Positions 26,110-37,398 of a stretch of DNA of 64,000 bases are shown in pieces (position 1 is the stretch's first letter; each line of letters opens with the position of its first letter). The DNA comes from Onchocerca volvulus (lineage: Eukaryota; Nematoda; Chromadorea; Rhabditida; Onchocercidae): assembly GCA_000499405.2 (NCBI GenBank), contig HG738140.1, positions 8,025,560-8,089,559 on the forward strand, read 5' to 3'. Position numbers and translations under genes: made by a program. The notes under the pieces were generated by a model. It was not told the origin of the DNA and did not search any database. It saw only the letters and a program-made list of their open reading frames with translations.

Positions 26110-28186
26110 AAAGAAAAAGAAGAAAAACAAAAAATCATTAAAAAATGAATAGTAAATAAATAGTGCTGCATATCTTGCACAGATAGGTAAAACAAAAGTC
26201 ACTAAAAAGAATTTACCGATGATCCCAATGCGATACCTTCAAATACCGAATGTGTTAAAAGACCGAGCAACAAAACAAATACGTTTAGCGACATGTTTGA
26301 TGAAAGGAGACCGGAATGAGAATGGCTATGTCTTTGAACGACCTAAAATTCTCACATCTAATCTGAAAAGATAATTACCCTTGGCAACCCGAGATAGCAA
26401 AATCGTATAAACTTAAAATCGATCTTGAGAGTGATATAATTATACATACTATACTGCATATAGTTACACATATAGCCTGCACATAGACAGTCAAAATATT
26501 TTCTTTACAAAATTGCTGAATGCACAAGTGATTTTGAAATCTAGCGTATATTTTTTTCCACCAATATTAGCATTATTGGATAATTATCGATATAATTGTG
26601 AAAAAAAAAAAATCGATTTGAAAGACACGAATTTCAATAGCGTGAAGATAACCGTGTCCGATGATTTCTAGCACATTTCCAGAAGTTCCAACATTTGCTT
26701 ATAGCATATTACTAGAGGGAAAACGAACCTCATCCCCAATCTGTCGAAATTCAATTGCCGCAGTATTATTCGCTTGAGCAGTGAAATCTTCGGTGCTAGG
26801 ATTATCTGAGACAAGTAATTCATTATCGTCATCCCACCTTAACAAATTCATCAAACTGTCATTGCGTTTGAAAGATGCTTCTCTGGTTGTGTTTGATAGA
26901 CTTTCAGAAGTTCCACCACTTGCTGATATGTGTTTTTTTAGAATGGAATATTCGAGCATTCCATGAGAACCAGATTTGTGAAATATATGAACCATCTAAA
27001 ATGATGATATAGATATACATATCTAATGTGACCTGCATTTACAGACAGTTTTATTTAGAAATGCAAGCATTTCGTTAACATTTTAAATAATGACCATTTC
27101 ATATAGATTTACTGTTGACTGTCTAAACTATTAGTAAAAAGTATTTTCATTGAATGAAATTTATTTTATCGATAACAGTAAACAAAATTTTCGTATCATG
27201 TTTAAGTAGAGATATAAAAATACTCTTTCATTAACGAGACTAACTATTTATTGATTTCCTACAAAACACAGACATTTTATGAGTTTATACAAATAAAGGA
27301 TTTGATCCACTTTTGCAATACTGAGAAAAATATGATCAAAATTATATAAATTGGACTTATCTCTTCAAGGAGAAGTATTAAAAGAAAGCCCATTAAAACG
27401 ACTAATTCTGAATTTAAAAATATATGCAAAGATAAGTCAGAATTATCAGTTGCTGCAGTCCATGAATTTCGGATATACTCTTCATGTTTTCGAATATGCG
27501 GCAGAAAGCCAAGAAAACATGATGACAAGAATATACCACAAGCAAAACAATTACATAACGAAACGACAAGACTTCCTTTCCTACAAAAATTCGCACTTTA
27601 GTAAGTAAGACAAACAGAATTCTTGGAATAATCTACAATGGAAAAGATAATTTCAAAATTTCTCAAACACCATACTACCAAAATAAGAAATTGAGTTCAC
27701 ATGTGTAAAAAATTTCTGCTTAGAACGTAAAGAAAATGGTCTCAAATTATCGTAAATCCATTTAGAGAAATGTTCAAAACTTGAGAGATTAATTATTTCT
27801 GAAAAAGGAAGAAAATCTCTTCCAAAATAAACAAAAGCTTTGCATCTCGCTATTCGATGCGTCTTCTCTGGCTGCACTGTTCACAGCAATACTCTTCGCC
27901 GTCAACAAATTATTCCACATACAATGTTCATAAATATATCGAAGCCAATGATTTTATCATAACTGAGTTGGACTTATACTTCCGTCTTCAGCACGAAAAA
28001 ACATTCAAATCGGCTTTGTAAATGCTTATTTTGCAAAAAGAGAAAAACAAAAAAGGTATTCAGCCAAACTCACTCGGTACGACCTTCTACTCGCACTCGT
28101 CGCTTCAGCACATAATAACTGCCAAATACTGTGGAAAAAAGAATCATAAATACCGCACATCCCCATAAGAGATTTAACAAAACCAT
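24530..28186 (-). CDS. ZIP (SLC39A1/2/3-like) zinc transporter
   Basis: Six exons: 28186-28074, 27580-27322, 26995-26729, 26342-26217, 25507-25334, 24814-24530; about 407 residues. ZIP subfamily signatures occur in order: an N-terminal helix; ACGIFLSSCFLGFLPH; helix SELVVLMGFLLILLLEE; a long variable cytosolic loop; a His-rich HSHSH; helix 4 with HSVFEGIALG; helix 5 with IHEVLCSFALGVSLAQ; then ALLIRFILEGFAAGTFIYV and a last helix. The HS..E and HE pairs are the metal-binding helices of the family. It should import zinc into the cytosol. The end of exon 2 is uncertain: the only donor keeping frame with exon 3 (after TTCTCA, 27322) extends helix 3, while homology would favour ending just after LLLEE. 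A run of 57 A bases lies in the fourth intron. The gene sits 626 bp downstream of EBP2 on the same strand. Confidence 0.87.
26051..26107. repeat. Poly(A) tract of 57 followed by A/G-rich sequence
   Basis: An uninterrupted A run inside the ZIP intron between 26216 and 25508, followed by AGAAAAGAAAAAGAAG. On the transcribed minus strand it reads as poly(T), like an over-long polypyrimidine tract, but it is not next to the exon. The minus-strand frame across it is low-complexity only. Confidence 0.9.
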
Positions 28187-28811
28187 ATTCCAGCAAGTGA
28201 GATTATGTTCACCTTATTGCTAACCCATTACTGCAACCGGATATTACTGAAGTCAATATTTGAAACATTTAAATGAACTCACAATTTTCTCATGTTTAAT
28301 ATTCCAAAATAAATATATGAGCAATTGACAGATTGGAACGAAGTTTTGAAATTTGATGGGGCTTACATATTATGTTAATGTATGATTGTAGCCCATCACC
28401 AACTACAAACTATTACAGTACTAAAAAATTTTAGTAATCTTGTTTCTTTAAATCAAAAAATTTTCTCAGTAATGCTTATCTCAGGCATGCTTATGTAGAA
28501 AAAGAGAGATTGATAAAGAATATTTATCCACTGATAAAAACAAACAGAATGTACAAGTAACAAGTAGCACGGTGAATAACATCAATTTTAATCTGAATAA
28601 TCTATCACCAAAATCATTGAAAAGCATTGATTTTATTCAGTTCTATTTAATTTTTAAAAAACTTGAGAATCACAAAAAGGATTACTGCAATTTAGCAATT
28701 TAACAGAATTATGACACTGCAAGAAATTTCCATAATTTTTACTTGTGTAAGCGACAACGACACACATTTTACCCGCTTTTCCAATATCAGACAAAAAACC
28801 GGAATGAAATA
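28187..28811. other. Spacer between ZIP and EBP2
   Basis: 626 bp with no coding exon seen. On the minus strand, GGTTGCAG (around 28230) and GGTTAG are possible acceptors upstream of the ZIP ATG, which would fit trans-splicing of a downstream operon gene. This is suggestive only. Confidence 0.4.
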
Positions 28812-30839
28812 TTATCTTCTTTTTCTTCGTTTTGCACTATTTTTCAATAAGTTCGCGCCAAAATGATGCCTCTTAAGCTTATGTGCTAGACCTCCAGGAG
28901 TAACGATTTCTTCAAAGCTGAAAAATATTTAGCTGAAATTTGTAAATGCTTCATTCTTTAAAAAAACACGCCAAAAATGATGCCTCTTGAGCTAAAAAAA
29001 AACTCTTCTTTCACTCATTTGTGGTCTCACTGAAAAATAAACATAAAATAAGCCAAAAATGTTTTAAAAAATTCACCTATTTTTATCATTTTTTTTCGAT
29101 CTTTTCTTCTGCCCGCCGAAACCAAATTTTTTATCCCGGGCCGCTCGACGAAATTTCTTGGTCCTTTTTCCGCGCATTCTTTCTTTCTCCGATCCTTTCA
29201 CTCCAATCCGAAAATCTTTTTCTTCCTGCAGTGAAAAAAAAAAAGTTTAAAAAAAACTTGAAAAACTTTTCGAAATAAGCAACATTCAAATGCTAATTGC
29301 AATCTCATGCAAAATTACTGCAATGATTTAATTATGAGCAAGAGAAAACCTCAGTATCCTGTATTCTTTTTGCATTGTTGAGTATGGCATCCAGATGTGA
29401 CTTGATGCCTTTTCGATGTTTCTTCACTGCTTCTGTCAAAAGCTTTTTTTCATTCTGTTTCCTTTCTATTACCTGAATTGACATAACGAATAAATTACAA
29501 TAAACTTCATTACAAAACACGAAAAAACCATGAGAAAATCTATAATTTCGTTCACGAAACACTTTTCAAAAAACTAACTTTTTTCTGCACTTTAGCTGCA
29601 AACTTCTTTTCCTCGCGAATTCTACGAATTGCTTCCAACTTCTGTTTGCTTTCTTCAAGTTCTGCCATACGCTGCCTCATCTATAAATACTATGATAAAA
29701 AAACTGATAACACCGTAAATATATTTTTTATGATATGAAGAAAACATCAATAACTTTTAGGAATTAACAATAAACAGGTACTCCTCGACAATCAGAACGA
29801 CTTTATTAAAAAGTGAAAAATCAAAGAGAATTCAAAGCAGAAAATAAGCTCGCCTTTTGCATATGTCGATCACTTTTCATCATTTCCGCGAAATAATCTG
29901 TTGGTCGAAAAATCTTCACACCCATTTCACGCAGCCGTGGCACTGCTATCTGCACTGCTTTTTCGGCCTGTTTGTAACTATAATAAATCACCTGCGCTAA
30001 GTTTCTTTTTGAACACAAACTGCATGTCATAATTCCGAAACATCAAGTATTTGAAAATAAATTATTTATCGGAAAATGCAAAAGAAATTACAAAATAATT
30101 TACAAAATTATTTCACGTTCAAAATCGTTGTTGAGTACTTTCTCATCAACATGGTCATTATTTACTGTCACATCTAGCGTTTCCAGCCATTTTAAACTCT
30201 TTTTGAGTTTTTCAACTTTCTCTTGCAACTCAGCCTTCAAATAAAAAAAACTGCATCAAATATAATATGAAACAATAATTATTCAAAAAATAATCTACCC
30301 TGAAAAATAAATAATCAGACTTCACCACATGTTATAAAAGAAGCAATGCATCATTATTCTCATCGCTAAACCGATTTAGCTTACTTAATGAATCAAGCAC
30401 CATACTTTTTTATTTATGATTGGTCTTTTCTTCTCCACAACATAATTCAGCTTATCAGTTTTCAGCAAACCTTCGTTGAATGCAATTTGCAGCTGCAAAT
30501 AAAAATCTACTGCAACCATACTGTAAACCAGAACAATTTGCTGCCAATTCTTGCTTCAAGTTATTTTATTTTGAAAAAATTTGGAATTACACAATGAACT
30601 GAATATTGTAGCTGAATTTGAAAGACTGGATAACTCCTACTTAGAAGAAAAAAAAAGACTTTACAAAAATTATATTAAGTATTATTGCTCTAGGCAGCAT
30701 TCCTCATTTAAGAATTACATTGATGAAATGATACCTCTCTATCTGAATCGCTCTCCTCTTCGCTTTCAGCAGTTGATAAAATCGTGGCAGTTACGCCTTT
30801 ATCAGTAGCACTCACTTCTCCTCTTTGCCCACTTAACAT
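28812..30839 (-). CDS. EBP2 (EBNA1BP2) family rRNA-processing protein
   Basis: Eight exons: 30839-30735, 30492-30406, 30234-30104, 29977-29854, 29680-29579, 29472-29350, 29225-29077, 28917-28812; 308 residues, close to the family's usual size. It has an acidic Ser/Glu stretch near the start, the LQIAFNEGLLKTDKLN block, KWLETLDVT, and the signature RPTDYFAEMMKSDRHMQKMR. A long coiled coil follows, then basic KKFGFGGQKK and a Lys/Arg-rich tail. The family acts in the nucleolus in 27S pre-rRNA processing and 60S subunit assembly. The fourth intron seems to begin with GC (after CAAAAG at 29854): the join restores the MQK-MRQ alignment with no GT nearby. TTTTTTAAG ends 8 bases before the ATG and could be a spliced-leader acceptor. 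It is first of three minus-strand genes. Confidence 0.93.
28966..28993. repeat. Short duplicate of part of the EBP2 last exon
   Basis: CGCCAAAAATGATGCCTCTTG in the last EBP2 intron repeats, with small changes, the sequence at about 28855-28880 inside the final exon (coding LKRHHFG). The copy is on the same strand and about 110 bp away, so it looks like a local tandem-type duplication. Confidence 0.6.
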
Positions 30840-31341
30840 AAGTATGCCTTAAAAAATTGTATCATCAAATTTAAAATTATCCATAAATCAGTGTTATGAT
30901 GCACATATCTATAGTGATAAATTGGCTATAATCGCTGACTATAGACAAAGGGAGGGAGACAAGTACTCATTTTTGAAAAGTAAAATAAGAAAAGTTTCTC
31001 AAACATCACACAAAGATGGAGCAAGATGGCGAAATGAAACGAATGGTACCAATCAGTTTTAATAATCTGAATCATTCGGGAAGCACCCTAAAATTATTGA
31101 GGAACAACTTCCCAAATTCCAGTAAACTTTTCAAAAGCAACCCCAAAACTAAAACAGCAATAACAATTTCCAAGCTTTAAAAGTTTAAGGAACCATACAT
31201 TTACCGTAATCTAGCGTACGTGTATAGGATGCAGAATATTTGTTGCAGCTCATTATTTCTTAAATTCAATCAGTAAATTACAATTTTAGAGACTGAAAAG
31301 ATCAGGTCGATTTCTATCAAGAGTTCGGAAGTTATTTATAG
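30840..31341. other. Region upstream of EBP2
   Basis: No coding exon supported. It should contain the promoter of EBP2 and perhaps of the whole minus-strand line. Confidence 0.4.
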
Positions 31342-31680
31342 CCATGTGATATTTTGCGTGGTATGGCTGATGAAGTCCTTGCGATCTTTAAATCAAACAA
31401 AATTCGTGAAACGGATCGGAAAAAGGAAGTAGAGCTATTATTCAAAAGAACTGTATTCAAATAAAGCTAGTTTCATTTAATTGTATGTATTGTTGAGTTG
31501 TTTTAAGTTAGAAAAAGTGAACTGAAATTTGAAAGTACATTAACATGGCATGCCATTAATTTTTGCAATTAGTTGGTTGAAGTAAATGAAGTAAAGCTTG
31601 ATAATATTCCACAGAAAGTTAATGCTTTTATAGCATCTTCAAACAATCATATGCTGTGGAAATCTTTGAATGGTGCTTAA
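31342..31680 (+). pseudogene. Gene fragment resembling a Brr2/SNRNP200 exon
   Basis: After an acceptor (TTTATAG), a frame reads PCDILRGMADEVLAIFKSNK and continues IRETDRKKEVELL. This closely resembles the N-terminal block of the spliceosomal helicase Brr2 (PRDIL.GAADEVLA.LK...R...RKE...LL). A possible donor (ACT|GTATTC, 31453) joins in phase to a second exon-like frame, 31573-31680 (starting LVEVNEVKLDNIPQKVNAF), which I cannot match to Brr2. No helicase motifs follow within the window, so this is most likely a stray duplicated exon or pseudogene; a small real gene cannot be excluded. Family likeness is from memory. Confidence 0.45.
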
Positions 31681-32178
31681 TAATGGCTGGTATTTAACTT
31701 TAATTTTTTTCTAAAGTTCAACTTTATAATTTATTGCAAAAATCTTTAAATTGATAGTCTGCATAATACAAAAGATGTATGAATGATAGTAAAGTAGGTG
31801 GAGAATAATTTATTGGGATTTTAGTGATAACAAGGAATTTTTCATAAACCTTAAAAAAAATGTAGATTTATTCCTGCATTACAATTGTTCTCATTATTAA
31901 AATTTGCATGATCTTCACGATCAGATGGTTCTTCTAGTTTACAGATCAATAGCAGATATAGTGGTGATAACATCGATCATCTTAATTTTGCCTTACACTT
32001 AGATATGCAAGATCTCTATAATACATTTCATGGCTGTGATTTTTGTGTTATATACAAAAATCACTTCTGTCCGCAATTTATTCTTAACTTGAATAGTTTC
32101 GTTGCAGTTATTCATTTGATTCTATCAGAATTTAGTAGTTAAAACTACAGGAATTAATTTTGTTGAAACTGGCTTTAA

Positions 32179-32214
<36 letters not shown>

Positions 32215-33635
32215 GATCCCTCTAGTTTTAACTATAATATTGTCACTCGTAAAGACGAATACTGCTCGACTGAATTGTCGAGCTGTTGTGTCGAACTTGA
32301 CTACTTGTAGCTATTGCTATGTCGGTGTAAGAAACTCCGAACTATAGTTTTTCGGTTTCATTTGAAACTATAAATGTTTTCATGAATGGATCCTTGCTTT
32401 ATTATGGCGAATAGGCGAATAGGTATGTCCGATGTATGGCATCTCATTTCATATTTCAATTCATAATAATTTCTTTTTCACGATTGGCAGATCTTTGCTA
32501 GCTACAACGACTAATAAAAGAAAAATACTTCGCATGCCTCTATTTTAAGTATTTGAGTGAATCTAAAAAAATTTTATTTGTCAGAAGAATGGAAAATCTT
32601 CAAATTGGACTTTCATTTAATTTACCATATTTCATTTTTCTTTATGGAGTAAAGAATTTGGAATAATTTTAGTGGTGACAGATATAATATTTGATACTTT
32701 GACTTCTAAATATTATACACAAATCTTTCGGAATTTTTAAAATGACATGAAAACACTTTGATTTCTGAAAATTCATAATTATAACATAGTAAACTTCATA
32801 TTAATCAGTACAAAATATGTTCTGTTTATGCAAACAGAGCAAAAGAGAAATTTGAAGCTAATTACTGCATAAAATATACTGGCAACTTTGCTAATTTCAG
32901 TATTATGTAACGTTTTCACACTAATACATTAACTTACTTTTAAATACAAAGAAATATTTCGAATTATAAGTTTGCATAAATAAATCAAGCAGAGGGATAG
33001 TAACCGACGACATGGAAGTTTTCAAAGATAATGCGAAACATATATTTGTTTTCTCGGAAAATGAGAACTTGAACTTAAGAGTATTAAAAATTGCGCAGTA
33101 GTTAATTGGAAATGAATACTGCGCAGAATTCGGCTTTATCAAACATTAATTTTTCTTTTATGTCAGCTTCTGTATAAAATGATTGTTGAACGGGTCATTC
33201 CGAAAGCCGTCACATGTCTCTATTCGAATGAAATCCGCAATTCTTCATCGTAAATTTCAAATTTTTGACCGTAGTCCTCAATTTCGCATGATGAAAAGAA
33301 TTACCACATCACTACACAAAATCAATAGAAGTCAGGTAGAAAAAGAGAGCTGTTATAAAATTCTAAAATGAAATGCTTTGTTACTGTTTTTAGACCTGCT
33401 GATGCAAGCAAAATTGAAGTGCTCGCTAAATTTTAACGAATTTCTAAAAAATGACAAAACAACGAAAGAATATATAATTTTAGCTTGCGATATATTAAAT
33501 CCTTAGCTTTTCTCTTTGCTGTGAAAGCTATCCACTATATACCATCTATGTCAAGGAGCATACCATACTGGGCTTACAATAATCATCCATACTGTATCAT
33601 TTATATTAAACAGATACCATAATACCATATTTAAG
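31681..33635. other. Gene-poor region with a 33-A tract
   Basis: Contains a poly(A) run at 32180-32212 and AT-rich sequence. A 62-codon plus-strand frame at 33183-33371 ends at a GTAGAA donor-like site (MKRITTSLHKINRSQ) but could not be linked to an initiator or a homologue. Nothing else is supported. Confidence 0.35.
32180..32212. repeat. Poly(A) tract of 33
   Basis: An uninterrupted A run in the gene-poor stretch between the Brr2-like fragment and the frameshifted fragment. No target-site duplication was recognised around it, so an origin as a retrocopy tail is not supported. Confidence 0.85.
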
Positions 33636-33871
33636 CCACAAAGAAAGCCGAGGACAGTAACTTTTCTTGAGAGAACATCGACCTATGAAATTGGCTTCAG
33701 GAACCCTTTGTTCAAGTACCATAAGTCAGACATACAAATCGTCCTCAATTTTTCGGTGACGAGCGATTAGTTAAGGAACGAAAACAAAAAATAGCACGCG
33801 AAATTGAGATACGACAAAGATTGCTGGAATTTGCAAAGGAACATACTGCCAATAGGTACCGAGGATTTTAG
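33636..33871 (+). pseudogene. Coding-like region split between two frames
   Basis: Frame A from 33636 reads PQRKPRTVTFLERTSTYEIG and goes on through NPLFKYHKSD to a stop at 33768. Frame B from 33725 reads NRPQFFGDERLVKERKQKI and goes on through RQRLLEFAKEHTANR to a stop at 33869, with a possible donor AATAG|GTACCG at 33855. The two are offset by one base in the region of overlap. Their composition is far more protein-like than local noise, and together they suggest a small basic protein, perhaps mitochondrial, with a frameshift or an unseen splice. I do not recognise it. It lies about 430 bp upstream of the TRMT10C-like gene on the same strand. Confidence 0.4.
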
Positions 33872-34302
33872 CAAAAGATAGCAAGAGTGGGAACAAAAAA
33901 TCGGGATTTGTGAAGAGGCTCTGGTCTGTAAAGGACTTCTTGCTTCTCTTCAGTCATTCTCTTACATGAAACTGTAGATTCATGAATATCTTCAAAATTC
34001 AATTTTAGGATGATCTAGTTCTTTTTTTAGGAATGAACAAATTTTTTCGTCAAACCTTCTTTAGAATAAAATGTCAATCTTTGCAGTTGGAACTCACCCA
34101 ATGGTAATAACCTTTTTTTTTTTTTTAAATTACAAATATCGATGCAATTAGCATGAAGATGGGGTGATGTTTCGACAATTTTTCATATGATCCAAATCCT
34201 CCATCTCATTTTATCCTTAAGTAGTTAAGTATTTGATGTGGAATACCATATATATATTGTTTCATTCTTATGCTATCTGACATGGTATCCATATCTTTAC
34301 AG

Positions 34303-37300
34303 CTTTACAACGCTTGTTATTTCTCGTCCTTCCTGTTCGACTGTTGTTCTTTGTAACAGAGCATTTTCTGTTGAAACAGCCACTCCCGATGTGCTGGAAG
34401 ACGAAAAGAAAACGAAATTGAAGCCATCACCAGAGTTTTTATCTTCATTAGACGCTAAATCTCGTCAGCTTATTGACAAGATAATGACAGAAGTTGAAGT
34501 AATTTTGTCTCAAATTTTTTTTTCCTGATGAAAGCATTCTTAATGCTACTTTTTCCTTATATTTTTCTCCTTATTAATCAATTTTTTTTTTTTTTGGAAT
34601 AGGCAAAATTCTGTTTATGCAAATTTACCAGATAATGGAATGGATGATGCCACACCCGCCATCGATTCTGTTGGATAAACATTGGGAAAAGTTAATGACA
34701 ATAGAAAAAACAGAAAATCGAGTGGCCTATTTACGAGCATATGCGAAACACGTTTTTCGCGATGAAATGCGTAAAGCTAAAAGGGAAGCCTTAACAGAAG
34801 CACGAAATGCCTTACTCAGTTTTCAGGTATTCCATGTTAAAATTCATCACTTTATGTTAGTGAAATGAATTAAGTTCTTATTCTGCTGAAAGAACTGTAT
34901 GAAAAATATGGGAAAAGAAAAAAGATTGATAAAAACTGCTGTGAAAAGGAGAAATATCATGTTAAGTATAAATGTTGAGGAACAATTCATACGAAGAAAA
35001 TGGGATTTGTTTTAAAAATGAAAAAAAAAAGTAGAAATAAAAGTCATCGAAAAATATTTAAAAAAAGAAATGATTTGTGAGAACGAGATTGGATAACCTA
35101 TGACTCTAATCAGAATTTTTTTCACCTGAGCCTTTGTTTGATGCAGTGGCCTTACTCCAGAAGAATTAGTAATTGCATATGGATAACTAGTAATTATCAT
35201 TTGCTGAATAACTTTCAGTTTTTCATTTCCAGTTTTATGGCGTTAAATTTTTAATGAAGATTATTCCTAATTCTTTTTATCAATGTTATCTAATTATTCC
35301 ACTATTTTTGATTTTAGCGCGCTAAATTTAATACAGGTGCTATGAGTTATGGTCCAGGAATGCATGAATTGATCACTTCTAATTTGGAACGTAATGCAAG
35401 GAGTAAGTTGAGATTTGATTTCCAGAATAGATTTAAATTTTCATTTGTGATCCTTGTTCATTCGACAAATAGAAAAAATTCCCCACCAAATAGTCTCATT
35501 AACTTCATTAATATTATATTAACATCAATATCATATTCTTTATTCGTGATAAATTGTCAGTAAAAATTTAGTTTGAAGGATTTCCGATGTTGTAACTGAG
35601 GATTTCGTATTTACGGTTTCTCTCTTTGTCAACTCTAAAGCCATACATGGCATTGTTTTCTTCAGTTTGTCCTCAACAAACATGCTAGTGTTAATAGGAT
35701 TCTGCACTTCGAAGTGAAAACTCAAAGAATTACCTGACCAAACTGTAATCGAAATCTTCTTTTGACCGTTTAAAATCAAAGAAATCATCATTGATAACTT
35801 ATGGTATATCAATGTAGGAATTAAACATATCGAGGGAGCTGCGATGTGGAAGACTTTACGGCTAAACGAAAAACCACAAATTGTCGTGGATTGTCAGTTT
35901 ATTGCTGAAAAATTCGATGACTTTTCATCTCGTCTTGCTACGCAACTTGAATACATCATACAAGTGAATTTTCTGAATAATATGGTAGAAAAGCTTTCTA
36001 AATTTTTCGGAATAGAAATATCAGCTTTAGATGATCAAACAATAATTTTGGAAAACTTGATATTATTCAAATATAATTATTACTAATATCAGGAAAATCT
36101 TCGACGTCGAGAACCATTTAATTTATCGATTGTCAATTACGACGAAAATAATCCGAATTGTAAGGACGTCACAAAGTAAATTTTCATATCTTTACCGAAA
36201 ATCAGAATTGAATTTATAATTTCAAAAAATCAAGGAACTTTTAGGGTTCTGAAAACGCAATACGCTCATCAGACAATTATGCCACTATTTACGGACAAAG
36301 ATGTAGTTGATCTGTATAACAAAGAAGATATCATTTATGTTGCCAAGTAAGCAAATTATATCATCTTTTTATTGTTGCTTAATTTTCCTATCCGAAAAAC
36401 AAGAATTTCCAAAGAACACAAATGATTCGTATTTGTTATTTTCATGCATTATAATGGCGAATTATTTCCCAGGTGGTCTCAGCAAGTAATACGAACTCCA
36501 CTGAATGATAAAGTTTATGTTATATGTTTGGGACGTGATAATCGGTTACCTCTTGGTGCTGCTCGAAAACGTGGTTGTCGTACAGCACGTATACCATTTA
36601 ATGAGCATTTCAAGTATGTTATTTTAATTAGTTCTTTTAATCAATTTACATATACAGTTTTAAGTCTAAGCAAACATTATTGATAGTTCATATTGATTGA
36701 CATACTAAATCAAACTTACAGATCTAAAGATTTGTTGACTGTAAGCATGGAAGAAAATATCTCTTTTTTTTGTTTTGAATTTGTTTTTTGTTTTTTGTTT
36801 TTTATGGTAAAAGAATGTTTTTAATTGATTTATGGGATATTTTTTTTTCATATACATTTACTTGACTGCAAAATCCGAAACTTATTTTTAATAACCTTTT
36901 AGACTTTACAACTTTCACTTTCTTCCCTTCACGAGTGTAGTACGAGTTCTTCACGAAGTTTATCAAACTGGCGGAGACTGGCATATGGCCATATTGAATG
37001 GTATTTCCAGGTATTATTTCTAATTATTATGAAATTTATTTCATTAATGATGCTTGTTTTCAACATGTCACATTAATAGGGAAGAGATTCTCGCCGAGAA
37101 ATTCCTGGATTTCAAAAAATTGATGCAAATCAAAACTTTAACACCTGTTTTGCTAGATTTGCGAGCAATATGAATCTTCCAAACAGTTTTTTTGTGATCA
37201 TTTTTACTCTTCATTTTTACCCTGCGGCAGTTCTTACTTTGATTAGCTTTATATTGTTTTAAATATTCTAGACGATATTTCATACCCCAAGAAGACAATA

Positions 37301-37398
37301 TATCCAGAACAATGAGTACACAAGCAAGACTCAAAAATGAAGAGCTGACAAATGAAATATCGCAAATGGTTACTGATGCTCTGCAGTCAGATAATTAG
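34303..37398 (+). CDS. TRMT10C/MRPP1-like mitochondrial tRNA methyltransferase (RNase P subunit)
   Basis: Nine exons seen: 34303-34498, 34632-34826, 35318-35402, 35818-35963, 36093-36175, 36245-36346, 36473-36613, 36903-37010, 37272-37398, about 394 codons; the first exon is not settled. A candidate ATG exon at 34153-34163 joins in phase, but its donor (GG|GTGATG) is poor. The N-terminus (TLVISRPSCSTVVLCNRAFS) is Arg/Ser/hydrophobic like a mitochondrial import signal. The TRM10 SPOUT domain shows PQIVVDCQF, NLRRREPFNLSIVNY, EDIIYV, VYVICLGRDN, LPLGAARKRGCRTARIPF and VLHEVYQTGGDWHMAIL, in family order. In animals this protein methylates position 9 of mitochondrial tRNAs and supports 5' processing with MRPP2 and MRPP3. 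Human TRMT10C is 403 residues, so little is missing. Confidence 0.87.

Noticed and set aside
26008..26202. Minus-strand frame of mostly Phe
   Set aside because: Translation of the 57-A tract.
27653..27877. Minus-strand 74-codon frame in ZIP intron 1
   Set aside because: RIARCKAF briefly recalls a ZIP helix, but exon 1 joins directly in phase to the true exon at 27580 and the rest does not fit ZIP.
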